DNA of 64,000 nucleotides, taken from positions 46,746,111 to 46,810,110 of the forward strand of contig CM023537.1 of the NCBI GenBank assembly GCA_013350335.1, written 5' to 3'. The stretch comes from Chimonanthus salicifolius. Lineage: Eukaryota > Streptophyta > Magnoliopsida > Laurales > Calycanthaceae. Shown here piece after piece: positions 39,419 through 49,959 of this stretch (the stretch's first letter is position 1; each line of letters opens with the position of its first letter). A program made the translations under genes and the position numbers. A model generated the notes under the pieces. It saw only the letters and a list, made by a program, of their open reading frames with translations. It did no database searches and was not told where the DNA came from.

Positions 39419-39740
39419 TGTTGTGGGCCAGCCCCATTTATAGGCCTACTGGGCTTAAGCCCAATAGGATGACTTAAGCCCTATCTTATTTGTCTCTTCT
39501 TCTATATTATTGTATTTATGTGTAAGACACAGAGAGAGGGATAAGAGAGAGTGAGAGTCAGGGAGATCTGAGAGAGGAAGAGACCTTCTAATCCCCTGTA
39601 CTTGTTTTTCTACAGTAGTATTTTGATCTCGCTCTGTGGACATAAGCGTTCTAGCCGAACCACGTAAATCTTGTATCATTTGTGTAATTGTATATTTGTG
39701 TAATTGTATATTTGCATTAACTAATCTCTAATCTCCAACA
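39419..39740 (+). mobile_element. Copia-type 3' LTR in intron 1 of the second MATE gene
   Basis: 322 bp starting TGTTGTGGGCC and ending TCCAACA. It is preceded by GGGTGGAGGAGGAGAT, a Copia polypurine tract, so it is the 3' LTR of a plus-strand element. CCGAACCACGTAAATC near its end matches, reversed, a motif in the LTRs at 11884 and 16358. The 5' LTR could not be found. Confidence 0.65.
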
Positions 39741-40923
39741 TTCAATTCAATTCATGCATGCCCAATAAATAGTTTTAACCATGTGCTATTTGTAAGTTTT
39801 AAAATATATTATAATCTTTAAACTGTAGCAATCAATATAAACATTTTAGAGTATTGCATTTATGGAAAATCATTAGATAATGACAACTTATCTAATCACA
39901 TTTTATAAATGAAATTTTGAACACCTTTAACCAGTCGCTCTATGATTATTTACGGACCCAATTTGATCTTTGCATAATTAATAAAATTAGTGAAATATAT
40001 TATTCTAATGCATGGCTCAATTTTCACTTATGGTAGGCTCCACCTTTTATAAATTCATACTCTTTCATATATCATAGTCGAAGAGAACTCAAGAGGAGGA
40101 GCATTTACTCTTTCACAAAAAAATGCTGAAGTTTTGAATTTTAATAAATAAATAAGTAGCTCGTATTGTTCTAGTCAAAGACGAAATTAGATAATTAGTG
40201 AAGACTCATATCTCTACATGCATCTCGAGTCTTCTAAGTTAATTTCATTAATCTTGAGTTGATATAAATTTAAATTTAATAAATTATTTTTCATAAATTG
40301 AGTGTCTAACTAACGCTGATGAGACTTTAAATCATAATCTTTTAAGTTGGAATTAAAAAAGAATATAATTCACTTTATCACTGTAAATACAATGTAAATT
40401 TTAAGAAGCTCAGTGGCATAACTTAGAATGACAGTTAAGAAAAGTCAATTACTTGGTGGGTTGTCATTCTTCAACGTTTATATAGTCAGTGATGAATGAA
40501 TTGAAATATAAAAAAAAAAGGAAAAAAAAAATAAGATGAAGATGTTTCTATAGTTTCCTATACGTAAATAATAATAAAATATTTTATTTTATTTTTATGA
40601 AAAAAAGGATTACCATAATTCCATACGCAAGGCCTTGAATTCCCACATTGGCAATGGATGCCCCAGCAAGTTGTAGGTCTCCCAGATGGCCTACAAACAT
40701 CTGGGTGGATAAACTGAGCATGGAATTGAAAATGGAAACAGTGATGGATGCCCAAGATAGTGTCCATAGAATCTTTGACTCCCATAATGAGGCTCGTGCC
40801 AAGTCGACACATTGCACCGGCTCGCATCTCAATAGATCTTCGATCACATCGGACGGTTGATCAACTATCGAACTTAGGCCTAAGCAACGGCTCTGAGCTC
40901 CTCTCACCAACTTCTTTTCCCAT

Positions 40924-42287
40924 TAGAATTTGAATTTATGGAGAAGGGTTGGCTCAAGTGTAACTGCAGGTGATTCACCATCTTCTTATAGGCGATACTT
41001 GAATGGAATGGAAGGGAGAAAATATCTGGAGTACAGTATCATTTTATCGTTTGTGGTACCGCATTTTTCTGGTGAACATGCATGCGTTCAGCTCTACCAT
41101 TCTTGGTGAGGACTAACAAGTAGCAACCTTTTTTGTAAGGTAAGGTGCCGACGCAGAAAAGGTGGACCTAACGACCAAAGTACTACAATTTTCACAAGAC
41201 CTTGAATCTTCTTAAACCTTAAACCAAACTGAGGATATGTCGATTAATTTTCAAAATACCCTTATTTTTTAATGGAGAAAACTTCAGAGACTTTTTAATC
41301 CTTCTTGAATGCGACAAGCATGAATGAAATTAGGACTCAAAATATTTGAATGGAATGTAAAAATGATAAATATAGTCGGGCGGGCGTGAAATTTTATTCT
41401 TATTTGATTATTTTAATCTATTATTTTTTTTAATTTGAAAATATGAATATTTAAACAAATTATTGCTTTTTTATTATTATTATTATACTTCATAAAGTTA
41501 TGATGGTTTTAGGATTTTTTTTATGTAAATATCTCGAAAACTTGAATTTGTGTTAGAGTGGTTCTAAAATTTTTAATCCAATCAAAATGTTTTATACACC
41601 GAGTCAAAAAAAATTTATACGAAAAAACTCTCATAGCTATAAATTGTTTGTATATTTTCTCCAAAGTTCAAATTACATATTGTAAACTGGAATGGATATC
41701 TCATGTTGCAATATAAAAAAAAAAAAAAAATTGAAAGGGGATTGTAAGATCAACTATATTAAAAAAAAACAACTTGTCTAAAACTTGTATCCATCTAATA
41801 TGTGACCTTAAAACGGATGAATATTGTGGAAGTCTTCAATGGCTAGAAACCATCCCTCTAAAATCCATATATTGGATGGATAGAACATCACGAGAGTTAA
41901 TTTGTAGAATTGGTTGATCTAAAGATCCCTCACTTATAATCCGTCTCATAGTTTAATTGGATAAAAATTCTAAGAATAGATTAGAGATCTTGAATTCGAC
42001 TTCGAATTTTAAACTTAAAACTTCAAAGATTACAATGTTGTAGTATATATATCATCCACTTATATTGTCACCGTGCCTTTGCGCTCTTGCGAGTAGAATG
42101 GTATGCGGATAACTATTTGAATTATTTAAATTAATGAAAGTAGTTTACTAAAACCTTAATTTGACAGATTGAATAAACTTAATCTGAACACAAATGGTGA
42201 TCCCAACCCATGTCTGTTGTCACATGCACACCTTCTGTACAACTACGAATAAATGCATTGAAGACTTTGAAGTGTCAGGTGTCCAGT
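40924..42287. other. Upstream region of the second MATE gene
   Basis: AT-rich; no promoter element could be fixed. TAGTTTAATTGG at about 41951 followed by GAATTCGACTTC is faintly tRNA-like, but too weak to call. Confidence 0.4.
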
Positions 42288-42292
42288 TTTAT

Positions 42293-45168
42293 TGTAATAT
42301 CTTGACCCAGATTAGGCATAATTTAGCCTAATAAATTTTGCTTGACTGGTTAATCTCGAAGATTTCAATTAGGGCTTTGTGAAAAGCCCAAGTGTGACCC
42401 AATCCGAGCTCGAATGCTTAGTGATCTATCTCGTCCAGCTGGAGGGGCAAAATGGTAAGTTACCGCTTATTATTATTATTATTTTATAAATTATGTTATT
42501 ATTTGATTATTATTAGATGATATGATTGTCCTTAATCAAGGAATTGTATATCTGATTTTAAAATAATTTTATTTTCATAAAATGGAATTTAAAATCGCCC
42601 GTCAAAACCCCAAAAGGGAGAAATAATTATTTTAAATGATTTCCGAAGTGAGTTAAATTTTGAGACAAGTATTTTATGTTAGACCATTTTAAGTATGGTC
42701 TAGTTATTCTTTCACACCCCAAAATGAGGTCTCTAAATTGTTTTACTAAACATTTGTTTAATTAAGTACATAGTGTTAAATTATGATTTTTGTTTAAATC
42801 AATGATTTTCAGTGAGTTTTAAATCTCAAAATTTTTATGGTGACTAGAGTTTTAAAACCCAATTCATCAGTGAGGTTGGATTAAATTTTTGACCTTTCAA
42901 AATCAGATTTTTAGTTGAAAATCCAGTTTTTTATCAAAATAGGGGCCTTTTTGCAAAACCAGTTTTTCAGAGGGGCTGAATTGCAACCAAATAGTGCTTA
43001 CTGTTTCAGGCATCACCCGCAACTGCATTCAGCCGCATGCAGTGGCCATCCGGCCAGCTTCTACAGCCAAAACTCTATAAATATAGCCCTCCTCTCCTGG
43101 TTTTCACTCCCAGCAAATCTATCTCTTCTCCCTCTCAGTCTCTCAATCAGCTGAAACCAAACCCAGCTCTCTCTCCCGGCCTCTTTTCTTCTCTGTTTTC
43201 CCAGTTTTCATCACTCGTAAGCTTAAGAAGAAGATTTTTCAAAGTTCAGATTTTCAGCCCAGGAACTCCAGTGAAGGTAACCACTGTTTTCATTTTATAA
43301 TTCTAGATGATTTAGAATCAAGAAAAACTGATTTTGGTTAAGTTTTGGGTGTGTAAAATGGTTTTGAAGTTTAAGGAAAAACTTGATTTTCTTAGTGTCA
43401 GGAGGCTTTTGGTGTTAAGATCTAATGGCCTACTGAGTTTTGAAACTTTAAACCTCTCTCTATGGAAAGAGGACTCCCAGAGGAGTCCATCGGACCGGCT
43501 AGATGTGGAAACCAAATCTGGAAAACCCACTGTTTCCAGATTCGTTTTCCTACAGTGTCTGCCCGTCACTGTCTGCTGTTGCAGACAGTGGAGAAAGACA
43601 GAAAAAAAAAATATATTATTGTTGGATTATGTTGATGCTTGTGATGTAGTACCCATTGATAAATTAAAAAATGTACTGACCCTCTTCTCTTATTACTATA
43701 GTATAAATATTATTGTATTCACTTCCAAGCCGACCCTATTGGTAGGGCACTGAGTAATTTCACTTCCAGGCCGACGCTATATTTTTCGGGCACTGAGTGA
43801 CCTCCAGGCTTTACTCAAAATGTCCGATCTGGTCCTATCCAGAAGACAACCGAGAAGTGACTTGAGTATCTGGACCTAACTCAATAAGTCAAGTTTGGTC
43901 AATGCCCAGACGACAATATGAGTTTGGATTGAGTACCTTTTTATTTCTATATATTGTGGATTATTTTAATTTAAAAAGGATAGAAACCAAGTAGGAGACT
44001 CAATTCCATGTACCTTGGATATTTTTTGGAAAAAAAAAATAAGGATGATTTCAAAATACTACTTGTGTGTATGTATTTGATGCTATGCATGTGGCTTAGG
44101 ATTGATTGTGCACTTGTTTGTTGTTTGAACAGAGACCGCGAAACCATACATATACGGTAAGGGAAGTTAACTTTACAGAAAATGTAAACAGGTTTTATTA
44201 TGAGATGAGTCTTGAGCAATGAGTGGTTTCAGATTTGATGAACCCACTCATGTGCGTAGACAGGATGCACTATGGTAAGAGTGTTTATGATGTTTACGAA
44301 TGCTATGATGTTGATCATGTGAAATGTGTAAGACTGCTTCCACGTGCCCTTGACTATTGAACCAATATCGGCCATGTGTGTGAGATGGTTTACGTCTACT
44401 GGACCATGGGTGTCGACAGTTACTGACTTGAGGGTGTCAGTATCTGCTATGGGAGAGCCGGAGATGTATTTGTAAGGATGTATTTTGACCTTGTCGGGAC
44501 TTAATACAATGGTCTCAGCGTAGTCGGTAGGCGTCATGTTGGAAGATAACAGTATTGGAAGGAATGATGCATTATGGGACTGATGATGATATTATGCTTA
44601 TTTGTTATCAAGCATGAGATATTGTTGTAACTGTTGATTATTGCTAACATGTTGTTTACTTAACTGCACTGTCACATTTCCTTCACTGGACTAGTTAGCT
44701 CACCCCACTCACCTTTCAGGAGATGAACCCGAGGAGGAGAACCCTCTATTTCAAGCTTAGAGTGGATAAGCTGCGGTGGAGTTTTGGGATTCCCACTGAA
44801 GGGAATACCCTGATCTTTGCTTTCTGGTTCTTGGAACCTCTTGCTTTTGTAAAGTACCGAGTGTGGTACTTAATTTGTATCAATGTTATGTATTAAGCTA
44901 TTACGTTTCTGTAGTTACTCTGATGGTGTTGATTTTGAATGATAATTCAGTGTTTGGATTTATGTGTGTTGATGTTTGTGTTTGTGTCTCTTGGGAGGGA
45001 CTTATGGTATATGTTTGAGTCCACATGTTGGGATCATGTATGACCTTTGGGCCCAACTGTTGATCCGGCTCAGTAAGAATGCTTGAATGTTGTGTTAGTT
45101 TAGTCTTAACTTCAAAAAAAAAAAAAATAGTCGCGTTCCGGGCCCACCCTTCGGGTCGGGGCGTGCCA
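42293..45168 (+). mobile_element. Solo LTR A (Tekay/Del-like), 2876 bp
   Basis: It begins TGTAATATCTTGACCCAG and ends GGGGCGTGCCA. Perfect TTTAT duplications flank it (42288-42292 and 45169-45173), with no internal region, so it is a solo LTR. Near its end are GCTCACCCCACTCACCTTTC and GATGAACCCGAGGAGGAG, the same kind of block as in the LTR at 13188. Confidence 0.9.
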
Positions 45169-45430
45169 TTTATCACTACAGCAGTAAGAGTTTAATCCTC
45201 TTTACCTGTACAACAACTTCTTTTCAACTATACGAACCACATGTTAGAATCTTGTATTAAATAAAATTGAGTGAGATAAACAATTTGAATTAGTTTTTTA
45301 TTATGAATCTTTGAAGGAATCTCGGCACCTATAAAGACTCATAAATTTTTTAAATTGTTTAAAGTTCCAATTTTACTAATTTTTTGGTTATTCTCTTGAG
45401 AATCTTGGGACTCTTGTCTTTACTTAAAAA

Positions 45431-45601
45431 CAGGAGTGAAAATTTTGATATCGGCCGATATATTTTTCACTTATTTTTTTTCTTTTTTTTTTTTAAAAAA
45501 AAGTATCAATATCGGCCGATAACGGTGATATATATAGGATATCGGCCAATATTAACAATATTAGCCTATTTGATACATATCGGCCGATATCTCGACCCCT
45601 G
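45431..45601. mobile_element. hAT-like MITE, 171 bp, related to the element at 31226
   Basis: Perfect 8-bp duplications CTTAAAAA flank it (45423-45430 and 45602-45609). The right end, read inward as CAGGGGTCGAGATATCGGCC, matches the left end of the 1652-bp element at 18 of 20 bases. The left end is CAGGAGTGAAAATTTTGATA followed by TCGGCC. It carries three ATCGGCCGATA palindromes in 171 bp. Confidence 0.85.
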
Positions 45602-45609
45602 CTTAAAAA

Positions 45610-46650
45610 CATGTTAAGAAGGTGGAGATTCTGAGATGAAGTCTCAACGGTAAGCTTTTCTTGTTTTTAGATTTTTCTAATACTATCTAGTTTTTATAAT
45701 CTCTAAACTCATAAATCATTATTTAAAGGAAGGACACTGAACAATTCATTTAAATTTAATTTTGTTTTTCAATCCACTGATACAAAAGAACGCCTAATCT
45801 AATGAAATAGTTGGCAAACAACGTATCAAGAAGTGACAAAAGTCTTACATCAGTTAATTTGATAAATCAATGATTCTATATAATACTTGAGACGTCCTAC
45901 TTTCAATTGCTACTTTTAAGAGTAAGTTCTACTTTAAGAATATTATCATGTTTTGATTTTCTAACATAGAGCCAACATAAGAGATGAGCAACCAAAGGGC
46001 CTCACCACTCTCAATTTTTTTATCAACATATGGGGTCTAAGAAATTGACTCTTCGAAGCATATAATTTATACACCAATTTCAAATAAAAAAAATATTTTC
46101 ACCCAAAAATTTCTCCATGAGCAACAGTATGTCTTGACCCCATATAAGTTCGAATTCATACTTTTTCCTTTTCATACCCATATTTTTTTCAGTGAGTTGA
46201 TTCCTACTCAAATCTAAGTCAATTCATATTAATCTCATTGTTGAATTGAAAATCTATCTGAAACTTATCATTTTGATCATTAACATTTAGACATTTGAAA
46301 ATCATGACTTATCAAATTCAATAGACATATTTCTTTCTTTTAAAAAAATATCATCTAAAGAATATATTCTAAACCTACTCATCCCCGGTATTGTACTTGA
46401 ACCCTAGAAACCTTGCACAATTTAGGGACAACTGTTGCTCGTGGCCAATAAAACGCATTCATTTCTACTCACTGAAATGTTACATGTAGTATTTATTGCT
46501 TTCATTTGACCCTAGCTGGCAATGATGCAGTTAATCTACGATTGTAGGTTTCCATTTGGGGTTTTTAGGCCGAATAATGGCTTTCAGTGAAGAAACTCGA
46601 TGTTCTCAAGGTCAGGTACGATCTGAACTCAAGAATCATCTTACCAATAC
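45610..46650. other. Intergenic stretch without recognised features
   Basis: AT-rich, with only chance open frames and no supported boundaries. Confidence 0.4.
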
Positions 46651-47662
46651 ACTTGGATTATGGAATACACTTTAATTAGATAATAGAAAATCCATTAATA
46701 AATAACTTTTTTTTGAATGCTAGTTAGTATATCATTCAAAGAGGAAGAAGTTCGGAAAGAATATGTATAGTATAGCCCACAGCCCGGGCAAGGCACAAAA
46801 GAATCAAACTTAATGAGTCAAAATGGGTCCAAACAGTGACCCACAAAATAAGAGGCCCAGATACTGGGCGAATCAAAGCAAACACCAAAAAACAAAAGAG
46901 AATTTAGACGTTATCGTTGAGGAATAGCCTAGTGGTAGTGGGGAAAGCCTCTCGCACATGGGCAAGGATTGTATCATTAGCAAAGGAGTGCAGATTAGAA
47001 GGAGTTACCTCAATCAGATTAAAGTCTCGGCGAAAATATCATTTTACCCTTTCGGCTTTTATCATCCGAACAAACTGTCAGTTCATTTTAAGTTCGTTTG
47101 GATGATAAGATCGTCCGAAAGAACATTTCAGTACAAAATTTGTTCATTCGAAAAATATACTTGGATTATGGAATACACTTTAATTAGATAATGGAAATTC
47201 CATTTAATAAATAATTTTTTTTTGAATGCTGGTTAGTATATCATTCAAAGAGGTAAAAGTCCAGAAAGAATATGTAGAGTATAGCCCACAGCCCGGGCAA
47301 GGCACAAAAGAATCAAACTTAATGAGTCAAAACGGGTCCAAACAGTGACCCACAAAATAAGAGGCCCAGATACTAGGCGAATCAAAGAAAACACCAAAAA
47401 ACAAAAGTGAATTTAGACGTTATCGTTGAGGAACAACCTAGTGGCAGTGGGGAAAGCCTGTCGCACATGGGCAAGGATTGTATCATCAGCAAAGGAATGC
47501 AGATCAGAAGGAGTTACCTCAATTAGATTAAAGTCTCGGCGAAAATATCATTTTACCCTTTCGGCTGTTATCAGCCGAACGAACTGTCAGTTCATTTTAA
47601 GTTCGTTTGGATGATAAGATCGCCCGAAAAAACATTTCAGTACAAAATTTGTTCCTTCGAAC
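46651..47662 (+). repeat. Tandem duplication, two units of about 508 bp
   Basis: 46651-47158 and 47159-47662 are nearly identical direct repeats, each starting ACTTGGATTATGGAATAC. Each contains TTTGAATG...CATTCAAA and a block GCCCACAGCCCGGGCAAGGC. Unit 2 has a perfect hairpin, TTCGGCTG-TTAT-CAGCCGAA (47560-47579), which is imperfect in unit 1. The array ends about 200 bp upstream of the MULE transposase remnant. Confidence 0.85.
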
Positions 47663-47860
47663 GATCTTACCTATACTCTTGTAATCGTTTCGAAAGATCA
47701 CTTAGGATCATTTGAACGAATTGAATCGACAGACTGACTGTATTTTCAGTCTTCTGTTAGTTTAAACACCCTCTCTCAATCTCTGAATCTACTCTCTGAA
47801 TCTCTTGTCTCGAATCTCAGGTAATTCTCTCTTATCTCTTTTTTTTTTCTAAAAATCATT

Positions 47861-49887
47861 ATGGATTGTAGTGATGGATGTAGTTTTGAATCTTCAAGTG
47901 GCATGGAGTTTGTTGAGAGATATTTTTCAAATTGTGAGGAGCTTATAAAATGTGTTAAGGATATTGCTTTTGCATAAAGATTTGTATCTACCATCAAGAT
48001 GTCATGTAATAAAGAAAATAAATTAGTATTTGGTTGCGATAGAGGAGGTAAATACGTAACACGGTTAATTTGGAAGATGATGAGAGGAAAATGAAAGCAT
48101 ACTCTCTCCAATGCAATTGTCTATTTGAAGTTAAAGGGAAACAAATTGTTGATGAGTCATAGATGTTGACTATAAAAAATTTGGAGGACAATCATGATCT
48201 CTCGAAATTATTATTAGCTCATCCAAGTACAAGATGTTTTTCAGATGATGAGAAAAAAAAAAGGATCATCGAAATGAGAGTAGCAATATACCACCCCGCC
48301 AAATTTTGACGACGCTTAGAAATGAAAATCCAAATATTAGAGTATCAGTGACTGATTTGTACAATTTTTGTTCTTTGATTCGGAAAGACCAACTAAGAGG
48401 TCGAACTTCTATTCAAGCTTTGATAGAAGATCTTCAAGAAGCTGGCTACCAATACTTTCTTGACTATGACAGTGAAGTTCATCTGTCTCATCAATTTTTT
48501 GCACATCCATTATCAATATTACTTACCAAGAACTACCATAATGTCTTTCTGATGGATTGCACGTACAAAACCAACAGATATCATATGTCATTGCTTCATA
48601 TAGTTGGTGTGACAAGTTTGAATAACAATTTCTGCTCATGCTTTACATTTTTAAGAAATGAGAAATTTGAAGATTTTGTATGGGCGTTACAGATGTTTAA
48701 AAAGGTTTTCGGAGTTCATCATGATCAACAAGTTCTTCTGACTAATAGGGAATTGTCATTAAAGAATTCCATTGATTTGGAGTTCCTTAATGCTGTACAT
48801 ATATTATGTTCTTGGCACATCAACAAGAATATTGTTGCTCATTTTAGACCTCTCTTTAAGAAAGTCGAAGTCTGGAATGCATATTTTACAAAATTAAATG
48901 ACCTTCTTGAGTCGCCATCCGAAGGAGCATTCAATATAGCATTTGAGGCATTCAAACAAAATTTTAGAGATGATTCGCAGGTAGTAACTATTTAACAAGG
49001 ACGTGGATCTCACATAAAAAATAACTCGTCAAGACATAGATCGGGTGATTTCTACATTTTCAAAATTGAGCTACTTCAAGGGTTGAAGGTGCACATTCTG
49101 TATTGAAAAATTATATAAATACATCTATTGGTGACCTAGATGCTATCTGAAGAAATATAGCCCATGTCATCGAAAATCAATTTGAAGAGTTTAAGATTTA
49201 ACTCGATGATGAAAAAATTTGGTTTGCTCACACTGTTTCTATTCCTTTTTTTTAATTAATTGAACGGCACAGTATCCCAATTTGCATTGAATGAGATTTA
49301 CAAATAATATGTTATGCTTAGAAACAATTCATTTTCACCCATTTGTAAAGAAGAATTTACAACTTCAATGGGCCTAACTTCTGCAGACAAAATGCAATGG
49401 ATGGACAAGTTAAATTTGGATGATATCCATCCACAGTGGAGAATCGACTTGATTTCATTTGACGATTTGAATAATAAGACAAATCGCCTTGGGGATGAAT
49501 TAGATGTTTATTTTGAAGGCATTAAGAACAAATATTGACATTTGTCTTCATATGATCAAGAGGTGTTACGAAATCATCTACAAAATCTTGTAATTGATGA
49601 TACGCCTATCAGTCAAGCTATTATTCAATATTCTAGAGGAGGTCATCCAGGTTCAAAGAATTAAAAGGGCCAAACATCTACACGTCGAGATCCTTCTGGA
49701 TTTGAGTATGTAGAGAATTAATTGAATGGAAAAAGATGCAGGGTATGCAAAAATATTGGTCATAATTCTAAAACCTGTTCGAATAGAATTACTGTAAAGA
49801 CATCTTCGAAATGTCCCGTCTCACTACAGCACGTTATCTCTGAAATATCTCAAAATATCACAAAAAAACAAATATTGGGCATATATA

Positions 49888-49957
<70 letters not shown>
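47861..49957 (+). pseudogene. MULE/FAR1-type transposase remnant
   Basis: It starts MDCSDGCSFESSSGMEFVER at 47861 but has stops from about 47977. A FAR1-like zinc region (CNCLFEVKGKQ) precedes a 228-codon open stretch (48306-48995) holding the MULE core HPLSILLTKNYHNVFLMDCT, LRNEKFEDFVWAL and CSWHINKN. The first catalytic Asp is present (codon 48555). The second, normally TDRE, is TNRE (AAT at 48744-48746). Further pieces are 49314-49538 and a CCHC knuckle, CRVCKNIGHNSKTC (about 49737-49780). Stops, the lost Asp and an inserted LTR make it inactive. Confidence 0.8.
49880..49957 (+). repeat. AT microsatellite at the MULE/LTR junction
   Basis: An AT run of nearly 80 bp lies directly before the LTR start at 49958 and follows the zinc-knuckle frame of the transposase. 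Confidence 0.9.

Positions 49958-49959
<2 letters not shown>

Larger units (their letters stand above)
34665..40923 (-). pseudogene. Second TT12/DTX41-like MATE gene, exon 1 frameshifted
   Basis: Minus-strand exons are 40923-40614, 37976-37432, 37068-36982, 36693-36637, 36381-36143, 35227-35109, 34915-34829 and 34745-34665 (TGA). Exons 2-7 are 545, 87, 57, 239, 119 and 87 nt, identical in length to the plus-strand copy, and are open with GT-AG borders. Motifs include [28 protein letters not shown] and GIWWGMI. From the ATG at 40923 the frame gives MGKEVGERSSEPLLRPKFDS and then a stop at 40863-40861. The conserved continuation (VIEDLL, WESKILWTLSW) lies in another frame that has a TAA just upstream of the matching position and no ATG before its residue 67. 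Exon 1 is 310 nt, one base too long. With one base fewer the product would be 507 residues, the length remembered for TT12. This is either a recent frameshift or a base-call error; everything downstream looks under constraint. A TRIM array lies in intron 5 and a Copia LTR in intron 1. Confidence 0.85.

Noticed and set aside
46922..47614. Matching 62-codon open frames at 46917 and 47426
   Set aside because: They are the same sequence in the two units of the 508-bp tandem duplication; no protein similarity and no exon context.
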